From the NCBI RefSeq assembly GCF_963973895.1, contig NZ_CAXBBF010000005.1: a DNA stretch of 64,000 nucleotides; one strand, 5' to 3'. The position numbers were made by a program, and so were the translations under genes. This document shows, piece after piece, positions 9,092-17,145 of the stretch. The stretch is from Porticoccus sp950063125. GTDB taxonomy: Bacteria > Pseudomonadota > Gammaproteobacteria > Pseudomonadales > Porticoccaceae. Below the pieces are notes generated by a model, which was not told the origin of the DNA, made no database searches, and saw only the letters and a program-made list of their open reading frames with translations. Each line of letters opens with the position of its first letter. Position 1 is the stretch's first letter.

Positions 9092-10066
9092 ATGGACAAG
9101 TTCGACCGCATTCAGCACCTCCACCGAATTTTTAAAAACCGCCGCTTGCCGGTTCCCGTTCGGGTGCTGGCGGAAGAACTGGAGTGTACCGAGCGCAATG
9201 TCAAACGCCTGCTTGAAAACATGCAGCTGGTGGATGCTCCGTTGGTATATGATGAGTCCGGTCGCGGCTGGCGCTACGAAAAAAATGAGGGCGATCTCTT
9301 CGAACTGCCCGGCCTGTGGCTGACCGGTGATGAGCTGCAATCCCTCAGCCTGCTGCTCAGCCTGCTGGAGCAATTGGGCAACGGTATCCTCAACGACGAA
9401 ATCGTCGTGATCGAAAAAGAGGTCACCAAATTGCTCAATGCGCGGGGTATCGACCCCAGCGCCTTCGCCGATCAGCTCCGCATACTGCCCATGGCCCAGC
9501 GCCAGCTTCAGGGCAAAGTCTTCCACCGGGTTACCGAAGCACTGTTGCTCAAAAAACAGCTGCATATCTACTACAGCGACTATCAAGGTATCAATTCCGA
9601 CCGCTATATCAGTCCCCAGCACCTCGTCTACTACCGGGAAAACTGGTACCTAGACGCCTTCTGCCACCTGCGCAATAGCCTGCGCACCTTCTCTGTGGCG
9701 CGCATTATCCGTGCCGACATCCTCAAGCCCGACCGCAAACTGGTGGATCGGGAAACCCTGCAAAACCACTTCTCCACCAGCTTTGGAATCTTCGCCGGAA
9801 AGCCGCGCCATCAGGCGAGGTTGCGTTTCCTCCCCGCGGTTGCCCGGGAAATTGCCAGCCAGCAATGGCACCCGAACCAGCAGGGCGAATGGGACGGGCG
9901 GGACTACCTGCTGACCCTTCCCTATGCCAACGACAAGGAACTGGTGCAGGACATCCTACGCCATCTGCCCCATGTTGCGGTAGAAGCCCCAGCCGAGTTG
10001 CGGCAGGCAGTGCATCGCCGGTTGCGGCAGGCGATGGTGATGTACGAAGAAACAGAAGGCGAGTAA
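9092..10066 (+). CDS. WYL-domain transcriptional regulator
   Basis: This 324-residue protein has an N-terminal helix-turn-helix (about residues 1-60, with EELECTERNVKRLLENMQ) followed by a WYL domain. The signature stretch is NWYLDAFCHL near residue 187, in the context YISPQHLVYYRE to FSVARI. A C-terminal extension of about 100 residues follows. WYL regulators sense nucleic-acid or nucleotide ligands and are often encoded next to CRISPR-Cas and other defence loci, where several act as repressors. It is the first gene of the island, 69 bp after recJ, and lies directly upstream of the cas genes on the same strand. Control of the cas operon is an inference. A 9-bp inverted repeat at 10081-10120, just after its stop, is a candidate site for it. 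Confidence 0.86.
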   Translation: MDKFDRIQHLHRIFKNRRLPVPVRVLAEELECTERNVKRLLENMQLVDAPLVYDESGRGWRYEKNEGDLFELPGLWLTGDELQSLSLLLSLLEQLGNGILNDEIVVIEKEVTKLLNARGIDPSAFADQLRILPMAQRQLQGKVFHRVTEALLLKKQLHIYYSDYQGINSDRYISPQHLVYYRENWYLDAFCHLRNSLRTFSVARIIRADILKPDRKLVDRETLQNHFSTSFGIFAGKPRHQARLRFLPAVAREIASQQWHPNQQGEWDGRDYLLTLPYANDKELVQDILRHLPHVAVEAPAELRQAVHRRLRQAMVMYEETEGE

Positions 10067-10080
10067 TAGTGAGTGCTGTA

Positions 10081-10120
10081 TATATCGCCAGGACGCGTTT
10101 TGTCACCACAAGGCGATATA
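10081..10120. promoter_or_regulatory. 9-bp inverted repeat, candidate operator
   Basis: TATATCGCC at 10081-10089 and GGCGATATA at 10112-10120 are perfect inverted repeats separated by 22 bases. They lie in the gap between the WYL regulator and the next gene. No T-run follows, so this is not a typical terminator. A binding site for the WYL protein is possible but unproven. Confidence 0.4.
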
Positions 10121-10161
10121 GTCACAAACAGTGGTAAGTAGATGTCAGGGAGGCATGTGGC

Positions 10162-10416
10162 ATGACCATCGCTAGAGAAGCGGCGAACAATCTCAGGCCG
10201 GTTACCGGCATGGCCTGTTTGTCGGCCGTGCCGGGAACGCTGTATCTCGCCATAGCGGATAAAAGCCTGTTGGTATTGTTGGCCTTCCCGCTATTTTTTG
10301 GCGCCACTTTCGTATTTTGCCTGGTATTTTTTTTGTTGTCTTACGGCGTGCGGAAGGTTCTCTCATCGATATGGATGTTAATAGAGTCCCTAATGGAAAG
10401 GGCTGAGACGGGATGA
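10162..10416 (+). CDS. Small two-helix membrane protein of the cas locus
   Basis: I do not recognise this 84-residue protein. A strong ribosome site (GGGAGG at 10148-10153, eight bases before the ATG) supports translation. Two hydrophobic segments are visible, one around residues 20-44 (LYLAIADKSLLVLLAFPLFF) and one about 44-62 (FVFCLVFFLLSYGV). A short charged tail follows, RKVL to MERAETG. It therefore probably sits in the inner membrane. It lies between the WYL regulator and the cas genes on the same strand, so it may be co-transcribed with one or both. It could be an accessory membrane component of the defence locus or a passenger gene. Confidence 0.55.
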   Translation: MTIAREAANNLRPVTGMACLSAVPGTLYLAIADKSLLVLLAFPLFFGATFVFCLVFFLLSYGVRKVLSSIWMLIESLMERAETG

Positions 10417-10512
10417 AAAGCGGAGCCGTTGGCTTAGTGGCAAAAACCGGAAGGTACGGTGGCACTTACGCCCATAAAAATCTCGCTTTTGAATTTTGCG
10501 TGTTGAGGGAGA

Positions 10513-10719
10513 ATGGTGATGAGTAGTCAATATGTTGCACATATCCGAGAAAAAGATGGCCCCCTGATTGACCATTTACGCGAGATCGGTAACTTGGCTG
10601 GGAAGTTTGCTGGGGAAATAGGTCTGCGTGATATTGCCCAATTACTCGGACTTTTACATGACATTGGCGAATTTCGATCAAAACTAATTCAAAGCTACAG
10701 GTTACTGAATAGGCCATGA
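10513..10719 (+). pseudogene. Vestigial N-terminal fragment of a second Cas3 HD domain
   Basis: A 68-codon frame encodes a protein that parallels the first 60 residues of the adjacent Cas3: AHIREKDG resembles the usual Cas3 N-terminus, and LLGLLHDIGEF carries the same HD pair as AGLLHDLGKY in Cas3. It stops after the HD motif and cannot form the metal site alone. It has a good ribosome site (GAGGGAG before the ATG at 10519), and its stop overlaps the cas3 start (ATGA). I read it as the 5' end of an older cas3, left after replacement or internal deletion. It may now act as a short leader frame coupling translation into cas3. Confidence 0.65.
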
Positions 10720-12953
10720 AGTTTTACGCTCACTCAACCGAACAGCAAAATAAATCAGATTGGCAGGGGTTGTCAGAGCACCTCACATCTGTGGGCGATC
10801 TAGCTGAGGAATTTGCTGCCCATTTTGGCGCGCAAAAAATGGCTCGTACGGCCGGCTTACTACATGACTTAGGGAAATACACCCAAGAATTTCAGAAACG
10901 CTTGGAGGGTGGTCCGCGTGTAGATCACTCTGCCTGGGGGGCGCGAGTTGTGTTGGAGCGTTACGAGCAATTAGGGCAGCTGCTGGCCTATACCATTGCC
11001 GGGCACCATGCTGGACTTGCTGATGGCAGAGTCGCTGATGATCAAAAGCGTACTAGTCTGGCGGACAGACTGGCAGCCGGGCTGCCAGAATTGTTGAATG
11101 ATTGGGAAAAGGAAATCGCTCTGCCGTCTTCCAAAGAGCTTAACCTGCCGGAGGGGTTCAAGCCTCGTCCGGATCGAGGGATGTTTCAGCTCTCCCTGCT
11201 GGTACGAATGATTTTTTCTTGTCTGGTAGATGCTGATTTCATCGACACCGATGAATTTTATCGCCAGATTGAAGGTAAAGCGCCGCGCAGGGGGGTAATC
11301 CACCCTGCAATGGAACAATTACGCGAATGCCTGGATCAATACCTTGCAAAGTTCAGGGCAAATTCTGATGTTAATCGTCTGCGTGCAGAAATTCTTGCGC
11401 ATGTCCGTAGTCGGGCTACTCATGATCCCGGATTGTTTTCCCTGACAGTTCCCACAGGTGGGGGGAAGACACTGGCCTCCCTCGCTTTTGCCCTTGATCA
11501 TGCCATTGAGCATGATCTGCAACGTGTTATCTATGTCATTCCTTTTACCAGCATTGTCGAGCAGAACGCGCAGGTATTTCGTGAAGCCTTTGGTGACCTG
11601 GGTGAGGCCGCAGTACTGGAACATCACAGTGCCTTTTTTGATGATCCGGACAAGGCGCCGGAATCTAAAGAAAAACGAAAGCTGGCTATGGAAAACTGGG
11701 ATGCGCCGATTGTTGTGACGACGGCAGTACAGTTCTTCGAGAGCCTGTTTGCTGATCGGCCTTCACATTGCCGAAAACTACACAATATTGCAGGGAGTGT
11801 CGTAATTCTTGATGAAGCTCAAACATTGCCGATCAAGCTCTTGCGGCCATGTGTCACGCTGCTGGACGAACTGGCCTTGAATTACAAAACAAGCATCGTG
11901 CTATGTACGGCAACCCAGCCCGCGTTGAGAGAAGATCAAGGTTTTTCCAACGGTTTGAAGAATGTCCATGAGCTTGCGCCTAACCCTCCCGTACTTTATG
12001 AGAAGTTGCGCCGGGTGAATGTGCGTCATATCGGATCTCTTTCTGATGATGATCTTGCAAATCAACTCCGCCAACGGGACCAGGTGCTCTGCATTGTTAA
12101 TAATCGTCGTCATGCCCGCGCGCTTTATGAAACCATTGCGGATCATCCGGGGGCCCATCATCTGACGACGCTGATGTATGCCAAACATCGTCGTACGGTA
12201 CTGGAGCAGGTAAGGATCGAGTTAAAAGAAGAAAAGCCATGTAGGTTGGTTTCCACTTCACTGATCGAAGCAGGCGTGGATATCGACTTCCCGACTGTGC
12301 TGCGAGCTGAAGCGGGTCTCGATTCCATTGCTCAGGCAGCAGGTCGTTGCAACCGCGAGGGTCGACGTTCGCGTGAAGCCAGCGAGACGCTTGTCTTTGC
12401 TACCAATAACTCGGATTGGGCGCCACCGACGGAGTTGACACAGTTTGCACAGGTGTTTCGCAGTATTGAGCGTCGCCATGAGGATGACCTGTTAGCGCTG
12501 GATGCGGTGCATGATTATTTTCGTGAACTGTATTGGCAGAAAGGAGATGCGGAGCTGGACGCAAAAGGACTACTGGAATTGCTCAGACAAAGCTCACCGG
12601 AAAGCTTGCCTTTGGAAAGTCTGGCAAGAAACTTTCAGTTTATAGAAACCTCTATGCGGCCAATCATTGTGCCCTTTGTTCCTGGCACAGATCGACTAAT
12701 TCCGGCAGTTGCTGAAGCGCTGGATAAACTGGAGTATGCCCCTGGCCTGGCCCGGTTACTGCAACCCTATTTGGTGCAGGTGCCCCAGAATGCATTTAAG
12801 GCCTTGCAGAAGTTCGGGGCCATTCATCCGGTTGCAGAAGAGCGTTATGGGGAGCAGTTTATGCGGTTGGTCAATCCAGATTTGTATGACGAGAAATTTG
12901 GGCTGCACTGGGATGATCCCGCTTTCATAAAAGCCGAAAGATTGGTTGTATAA
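10716..12953 (+). CDS. cas3: CRISPR-associated helicase/nuclease Cas3 (type I-C)
   Basis: This 745-residue protein is the effector nuclease-helicase recruited by Cascade to unwind and degrade target DNA. The N-terminal HD nuclease has H50-D51 in LLHDLGKY and a further histidine pair in AGHHAGL near residue 94. The superfamily 2 helicase motifs follow: Walker A PTGGGKT at 246-252, the DEAQ variant of motif II at 366-369, TATQPAL (motif III), and motif VI QAAGRCNREGRR from 540. The length matches type I-C Cas3. Translation probably couples to the short HD fragment upstream through the ATGA overlap. A 37-bp gap follows before cas5c. No inactivating change is visible in the motifs. Confidence 0.95.
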   Translation: MKFYAHSTEQQNKSDWQGLSEHLTSVGDLAEEFAAHFGAQKMARTAGLLHDLGKYTQEFQKRLEGGPRVDHSAWGARVVLERYEQLGQLLAYTIAGHHAGLADGRVADDQKRTSLADRLAAGLPELLNDWEKEIALPSSKELNLPEGFKPRPDRGMFQLSLLVRMIFSCLVDADFIDTDEFYRQIEGKAPRRGVIHPAMEQLRECLDQYLAKFRANSDVNRLRAEILAHVRSRATHDPGLFSLTVPTGGGKTLASLAFALDHAIEHDLQRVIYVIPFTSIVEQNAQVFREAFGDLGEAAVLEHHSAFFDDPDKAPESKEKRKLAMENWDAPIVVTTAVQFFESLFADRPSHCRKLHNIAGSVVILDEAQTLPIKLLRPCVTLLDELALNYKTSIVLCTATQPALREDQGFSNGLKNVHELAPNPPVLYEKLRRVNVRHIGSLSDDDLANQLRQRDQVLCIVNNRRHARALYETIADHPGAHHLTTLMYAKHRRTVLEQVRIELKEEKPCRLVSTSLIEAGVDIDFPTVLRAEAGLDSIAQAAGRCNREGRRSREASETLVFATNNSDWAPPTELTQFAQVFRSIERRHEDDLLALDAVHDYFRELYWQKGDAELDAKGLLELLRQSSPESLPLESLARNFQFIETSMRPIIVPFVPGTDRLIPAVAEALDKLEYAPGLARLLQPYLVQVPQNAFKALQKFGAIHPVAEERYGEQFMRLVNPDLYDEKFGLHWDDPAFIKAERLVV

Positions 12954-12990
12954 GAACGAACTGCAAGCTAGCTAATAAGGAGAGAGCATC

Positions 12991-13668
12991 ATGAGTTATG
13001 GAGTAAAACTCCTTGTCTGGGGCGAACGTGCCTGCTTTACCCGCCCTGAAATGAAGGTCGAACGGGTGTCTTACGACGTTATCACTCCGTCGGCAGCGAG
13101 AGGCATAGTTGAGGCGATCCACTGGAAACCAGCCATTCGGTGGGTCGTGGACAGCATTCAGGTACTAAACCCGATTTGTTTTGAGTCTCTCCGGCGTAAT
13201 GAGGTCAAGGACAAGATATCTACGGCCAAAATCAAAAGTGCCATGAACAATACAGGCAACAATTTGCGCTACTTGGTTGACGAGGGAGATAACCGGCAAC
13301 AGAGGGCTACCACGCTGCTGCGCAATGTGGCTTACATTATCACCGCACATTTCGAGTTGACGGATAAGGCCTCTATGGAGGACAACGAAGGCAAACACCT
13401 GGATATCTTCACCCGTCGCGCCCGGCGAGGTCAGTGCTTTCACATGCCCTGTCTGGGGAATCGCGAATTTCCCGCAAGCTTTCAATTGCTCGAGGATGGC
13501 AAGGAGCACCCCTTGCCGCACGCAACGCTTCGGGGTGAACGTGACCTAGGCTGGATGCTTCACGACATCGACTTCGCCAACGAAATGACCCCCTTGTTTT
13601 TTAGGGCCCAGATGAAGGACGGCCTGATCGAAGTTCCAGCCTTGAGAAATGGTGAGGTCAAGTCATGA
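12991..13668 (+). CDS. cas5c: CRISPR-associated Cas5c (Cas5d), crRNA-processing nuclease
   Basis: This 225-residue protein opens with the typical Cas5c start YGVKLLVWGERACFTRPEMK and the VSYDVITPSAARGI segment. In type I-C systems Cas5c replaces Cas6: it cleaves the repeat RNA at the base of its hairpin and stays bound to the 5' handle in Cascade. The repeat in this window has a 7-bp stem followed by 11 bases, consistent with the known 11-nt handle. A ribosome site AAGGAGAG lies 12 bases before the ATG. The stop overlaps the cas8c start by four bases. Confidence 0.94.
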   Translation: MSYGVKLLVWGERACFTRPEMKVERVSYDVITPSAARGIVEAIHWKPAIRWVVDSIQVLNPICFESLRRNEVKDKISTAKIKSAMNNTGNNLRYLVDEGDNRQQRATTLLRNVAYIITAHFELTDKASMEDNEGKHLDIFTRRARRGQCFHMPCLGNREFPASFQLLEDGKEHPLPHATLRGERDLGWMLHDIDFANEMTPLFFRAQMKDGLIEVPALRNGEVKS

Positions 13669-15539
13669 TCCTGTCTGCGCTTAATGACTATTACGAGCGG
13701 CTTCTCTGTAACCCTAACGCTGGGATGTCTCCCCCTGGTTGCAGCTCAGAACAAATCAGTTACGCCATTGTGCTGGACCGCGAAGGCTCGGTTGTGGCAG
13801 TAGATGATATCCGGGATACGAGCAGCAAGCGGCCAGTCGCAAAGAGACTCATAGTTCCGGCGTCTTTCAAGCGATCCGGAAGCGTATTCAAGCCGTTCTT
13901 TCTATGGGACAAAACGAGTTACGTCCTTGGCGTCAGCGGCGTCGTAGAAAAGGCCAAAAAGAAGCAGGAAAAAGGAGAAGACCTGTCTGCGAAGGAAAAG
14001 AAGGAACTGAAAAATAAAATAGAACGACTTCCACAGGAGTTTGAATCATTCAAGCGCTTTCATGTCGACGCTCTGAATGGCACCGAAGATGATGGGTTAA
14101 ACGCATTTTTGCATTTTATAAAGAACTGGAATCCAGAAAAATTCAGTGAGATCGATTTTTTTGGAAAGCACGGGGACGGATTTCTAGATGCTAACGTAGT
14201 TTTCCGTCTGGATGGAGACCATGGATATCTTCACGAAAGTCCAGCGGCTAGAGTTCTATATAACCAACCCGTAGCTTCTGGCAAGGAAGAAAAAGCTGCG
14301 ATGTGCCTCATAACAGGGGAGACAGGCCCGATAGCCCGGATTCATGAATCAATAAAGGGAGTTAAGGATGCACAAAGCTCAGGAGCATCTATTGTCTCCT
14401 TTAACAAAGAGTCATTCACTTCTTATGGCAAAAATCAGGGAGAAAATGCCCCTGTCTCTGCCAAAGCTGCGAGCGCGTATATCACTGCACTGAATTATTT
14501 GCTTAAAAGTGAGCGGCAACACATCCAGATCGGTGATGCCACAGTAGTATTCTGGGCTGAGGCATCAAACAACGAAGATGCTTCAGTTGCAGAGGATATC
14601 TTTGCTGCCTTTTTGAATCCGGAAGATGATGACCTTAGAGAAGCTGGAAAAATCCGGGACGCCCTTGAGCTAATCAAGCAGGGCAAGCCCTTGAGCAGCC
14701 TGGATGTCCGGCTCAGGGCTGAAACCTGCATATTTATTCTTGGTTTGGCTCCAAATGCCTCGCGTCTTTCTATCCGCTTTTGGGAAACCGATACACTGGA
14801 AGCCTTTGCAAAACGGCTGGCCCAGCACTACGAAGATTTACATCTTGAGCCATCTCCCTGGAAAACACCGCCAGCTATTTGGCGGTTGTTGCTGGCCACT
14901 GCGCCCTCACGGGATGGCAAATCAAAAAGTGGAGATGTGCCTCCACATCTGGCGGGCGAGCTGGCGCGAGCCATTTTGACGGGAGGGCGTTATCCCTACA
15001 GTCTTCTCGGCAACATCATCATGCGTATGCGTGCGGACGGTGATATCTCCGGCACGCGCGTAGCGCTGATCAAAGGCGTCCTGACCCGCTTCCGGCGGCT
15101 GGGCGGAAAAGGAACTAACAACGGAGACCTGCCCATGAGTTTGGATACAAAAAACACCGATCCCGGATATTTGCTAGGGCGCCTCTTTGCGTCGCTGGAA
15201 GGCATACAGCGGGGGGCGCTCGGCAAGGAGATTAATGCCACCATTCGTGATCGCTACTACGGCGCTGCATCTGCAACACCGGCCAGCATATTTCCGATCC
15301 TGTTACGCAACACTCAGAATCATTTGAGCAAAATTCGTAAGGAGAAGCCGGGGCTCGCCGTGAGCATGGAGAAAGAGGTTGGGGAGATTTTCGGACTACT
15401 CGGAACGACTTTTCCCAAAAGCCTGAGGCTTGAAAACCAGGGGCATTTTGCCATCGGTTATTACCACCAATCACAATCCCGCTTTGCCAAGAAAAGCGAA
15501 CAGGAAGTGATCCATTCTAATGAAGGAGAAGACGCATGA
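13665..15539 (+). CDS. cas8c: Type I-C Cascade large subunit Cas8c (Csd1)
   Basis: This 624-residue protein is the large subunit of type I-C Cascade, responsible for PAM recognition. It has the family's usual SEQISYAIVLDREGSVV-like N-terminal strand, a CLITGETGPIARIHESIKGV stretch in the middle, and the C-terminal helical region ending in TIRDRYYGAASATPASIFP. The segment from M491 onward is also expected to be made as a separate small subunit, Cas11c. The gene overlaps cas5c and cas7c by four bases on each side, indicating tight translational coupling within the operon. Confidence 0.94.
   Translation: MILSALNDYYERLLCNPNAGMSPPGCSSEQISYAIVLDREGSVVAVDDIRDTSSKRPVAKRLIVPASFKRSGSVFKPFFLWDKTSYVLGVSGVVEKAKKKQEKGEDLSAKEKKELKNKIERLPQEFESFKRFHVDALNGTEDDGLNAFLHFIKNWNPEKFSEIDFFGKHGDGFLDANVVFRLDGDHGYLHESPAARVLYNQPVASGKEEKAAMCLITGETGPIARIHESIKGVKDAQSSGASIVSFNKESFTSYGKNQGENAPVSAKAASAYITALNYLLKSERQHIQIGDATVVFWAEASNNEDASVAEDIFAAFLNPEDDDLREAGKIRDALELIKQGKPLSSLDVRLRAETCIFILGLAPNASRLSIRFWETDTLEAFAKRLAQHYEDLHLEPSPWKTPPAIWRLLLATAPSRDGKSKSGDVPPHLAGELARAILTGGRYPYSLLGNIIMRMRADGDISGTRVALIKGVLTRFRRLGGKGTNNGDLPMSLDTKNTDPGYLLGRLFASLEGIQRGALGKEINATIRDRYYGAASATPASIFPILLRNTQNHLSKIRKEKPGLAVSMEKEVGEIFGLLGTTFPKSLRLENQGHFAIGYYHQSQSRFAKKSEQEVIHSNEGEDA
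15135..15539 (+). CDS. cas11c: Internal in-frame small subunit Cas11c within cas8c
   Basis: Type I-C systems make the small subunit Cas11 from an internal start inside cas8c, as established for characterised I-C Cascades. Here the in-frame ATG at 15135 (M491 of Cas8c, followed by SLDTKNTDPGY) has a GGAG ribosome site at 15123-15126, eight bases upstream. It would give a 134-residue helical protein that shares the C-terminus of Cas8c. The start residues agree with my recollection of known Cas11c proteins. Translation from this site is inferred and has not been demonstrated here. Confidence 0.75.
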   Translation: MSLDTKNTDPGYLLGRLFASLEGIQRGALGKEINATIRDRYYGAASATPASIFPILLRNTQNHLSKIRKEKPGLAVSMEKEVGEIFGLLGTTFPKSLRLENQGHFAIGYYHQSQSRFAKKSEQEVIHSNEGEDA

Positions 15540-16405
15540 GTGTTATCAGCAACCGCTATGAATTTGTTTATCTGTTTGACGTTGTCAACGGTAATCCAAA
15601 CGGAGACCCCGACGCAGGGAACCTTCCACGTCTTGATCCCGAGACCAATAAGGGGCTCGTAACCGATGTTTGTTTGAAACGGAAGATTCGAAATTACGTA
15701 GCGCTGGAAAAAGAAAACTCTCCGGGCTTCTCGATTTATATGCAGGAAAAATCTGTCTTAAACAATCAGCACAAGAAAGCCTACGAAGCGCTTTCTGTCG
15801 AGCCGGAAGCAAAAAAACTTCCCAAAGAGGAAGCAAAGGCAAAAGAGTTGACTGCCTGGATGTGCAAGAACTTTTTTGATATCCGTGCTTTTGGTGCAGT
15901 CATGACGACGGAGGTAAACGCCGGGCAGGTTAGAGGACCTATTCAGCTGGCATTTGCCAGTTCGGTAGATCCTATTGTGCCGATGGAGGTCTCTATTACA
16001 CGCATGGCGGTGACTAATGTAAAAGACCTGGAGAAAGAACGCACCATGGGGCGAAAGCACATCGTGCCTTACGGTCTCTATCGTATGCACGGCTTTGTAT
16101 CCGCAAAGCTGGCAGAGCGGACAGGCTTCTCCGAAGATGACCTTGAGTTACTTTGGAGAGCATTGGCCAACATGCTTGAACATGACCACTCTGCTGCGCG
16201 CGGCGAAATGTCTGCTCGCAAATTGATCGTATTCAAGCATGACAATGCGATGGGCAGCGCACCGGCTCATAAGCTGTTTGACCTAGTCCGGATCGATCGA
16301 GTTGATGATGAAGCAGACTCGCCTGTCAGATGCTTTTCTGATTATCGCGTATCAATAGATAGCGAATCCGTGCCCCAGGGTGTCAGCGTGCAAGAGATGT
16401 TCTGA
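15536..16405 (+). CDS. cas7c: Type I-C Cascade backbone Cas7c (Csd2)
   Basis: This 289-residue RAMP protein forms the filament that wraps the crRNA. The N-terminal EFVYLFDVVNGNPNGDPDAGN and the following PRLDPETNKGLVTDVCLKRKIRNY are characteristic of Csd2. DIRAFGAVM and RGPIQLAFA lie in the central fold. The length is typical for the family. It overlaps cas8c by four bases. It is followed by a 160-bp gap and a toxin-antitoxin pair, and not directly by cas4 as in the standard I-C order. Confidence 0.95.
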   Translation: MSVISNRYEFVYLFDVVNGNPNGDPDAGNLPRLDPETNKGLVTDVCLKRKIRNYVALEKENSPGFSIYMQEKSVLNNQHKKAYEALSVEPEAKKLPKEEAKAKELTAWMCKNFFDIRAFGAVMTTEVNAGQVRGPIQLAFASSVDPIVPMEVSITRMAVTNVKDLEKERTMGRKHIVPYGLYRMHGFVSAKLAERTGFSEDDLELLWRALANMLEHDHSAARGEMSARKLIVFKHDNAMGSAPAHKLFDLVRIDRVDDEADSPVRCFSDYRVSIDSESVPQGVSVQEMF

Positions 16406-16507
16406 GGCGAAGAGTTATCTGAGGCGAGGACTTCATGATGCGGCAAAAATCTACGAACTTGATTTTCAATAAACGGGTTTGCACCGGAATTCAAACCAGA
16501 GAAGCAA

Positions 16508-16540
16508 TCTGTAGTCGAATGTAATACACTTGGCTACAGA
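16508..16540 (+). promoter_or_regulatory. Inverted repeat around a -10-like element upstream of the antitoxin
   Basis: TCTGTAG at 16508-16514 and CTACAGA at 16534-16540 are perfect 7-bp inverted repeats. Between them lies TGTAATACACT, a plausible -10 element. The antitoxin start is 25 bases downstream. This is the arrangement expected of an autoregulatory operator for a ParD-type ribbon-helix-helix antitoxin. The repeat is visible; the operator role is inferred. Confidence 0.5.
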
Positions 16541-16565
16541 TAAATGCAGACTGGAGGTTAGATCC

Positions 16566-16835
16566 ATGACCGTTACAAGTATCCGTCTTCAAGCTGAACT
16601 GGAAGAACCCCTGGAGGTGCTTGCCAAAAAATTGGATAGGAGTAAAAACTATCTAATAAATCAGGCGCTTAAAGAATTTATCGCCCAACAGGAATTGGCT
16701 GAAAAGCGTTGGCAGGAAACCCTGCCCGCGCTGGAGTCCGTTAGGGCTGGGCGAACGATTCCTGCCGACAAGGTTTTCGAGTGGATGCGTAGTTGGGGTA
16801 CAGATAACGAACTCCCAAAGCCTAAGTCAGAGTGA
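16566..16835 (+). CDS. Ribbon-helix-helix antitoxin (CopG/ParD-like)
   Basis: This 89-residue protein starts with TSIRLQAELEEPLEVLAKKL, the beta-strand and first helix of a ribbon-helix-helix fold. It continues with RSKNYLINQALKEFIAQQE, the usual second helix. The C-terminal part is acidic and probably binds the toxin. The ATG has a TGGAGG ribosome site eight bases upstream; an in-frame start at 16530 is less likely. It precedes a RelE/ParE-type toxin by six bases. The pair sits between cas7c and cas4, interrupting the usual type I-C gene order. It should neutralise the toxin and repress its own promoter. Confidence 0.85.
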   Translation: MTVTSIRLQAELEEPLEVLAKKLDRSKNYLINQALKEFIAQQELAEKRWQETLPALESVRAGRTIPADKVFEWMRSWGTDNELPKPKSE

Positions 16836-16841
16836 TTGGCT

Positions 16842-17129
16842 ATGAGACTGGAATTCACGGAAGAAGCCAGTAATGATCTTGAGTATATCCAAGCGTTTCT
16901 TATAGACGCCAATGTATCGAACTACCAGGCAATTGTTGCAGATATCATAGAGGCTGCCGATAACCTGTCGGTTTTTCCAAGGATCGGTTTAAAGGTGGTC
17001 ATTGCGGCATCGCCTCATGAGGTACGAGATTATTATCACAAGGGTTTTTGCCTGCGTTATCTGATAATGCCGATGTGCATCTATATCCTTCGCATATGGC
17101 ATCAAAGGGAGAATGAGCGGAATCTTTAG
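16842..17129 (+). CDS. RelE/ParE-superfamily toxin
   Basis: This 95-residue protein has the fold signature of the RelE/ParE superfamily: MRLEFTEEASNDLEYIQAFL at the N-terminus, LSVFPRIGL in the middle, and the C-terminal strand core LRYLIMPMCIYILRIWHQREN, close to the family's usual YRI..ddvveILrIwH.rr ending. ParE-type members poison DNA gyrase and RelE-type members cleave mRNA; the sequence does not decide between them. ATG 16842 gives the better start, while a TTG at 16836 would add two residues. It follows its antitoxin and ends 16 bp before cas4, so it may share transcripts with the adaptation genes. Confidence 0.83.
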   Translation: MRLEFTEEASNDLEYIQAFLIDANVSNYQAIVADIIEAADNLSVFPRIGLKVVIAASPHEVRDYYHKGFCLRYLIMPMCIYILRIWHQRENERNL

Positions 17130-17145
17130 CCGCTGAATAGAGTGA

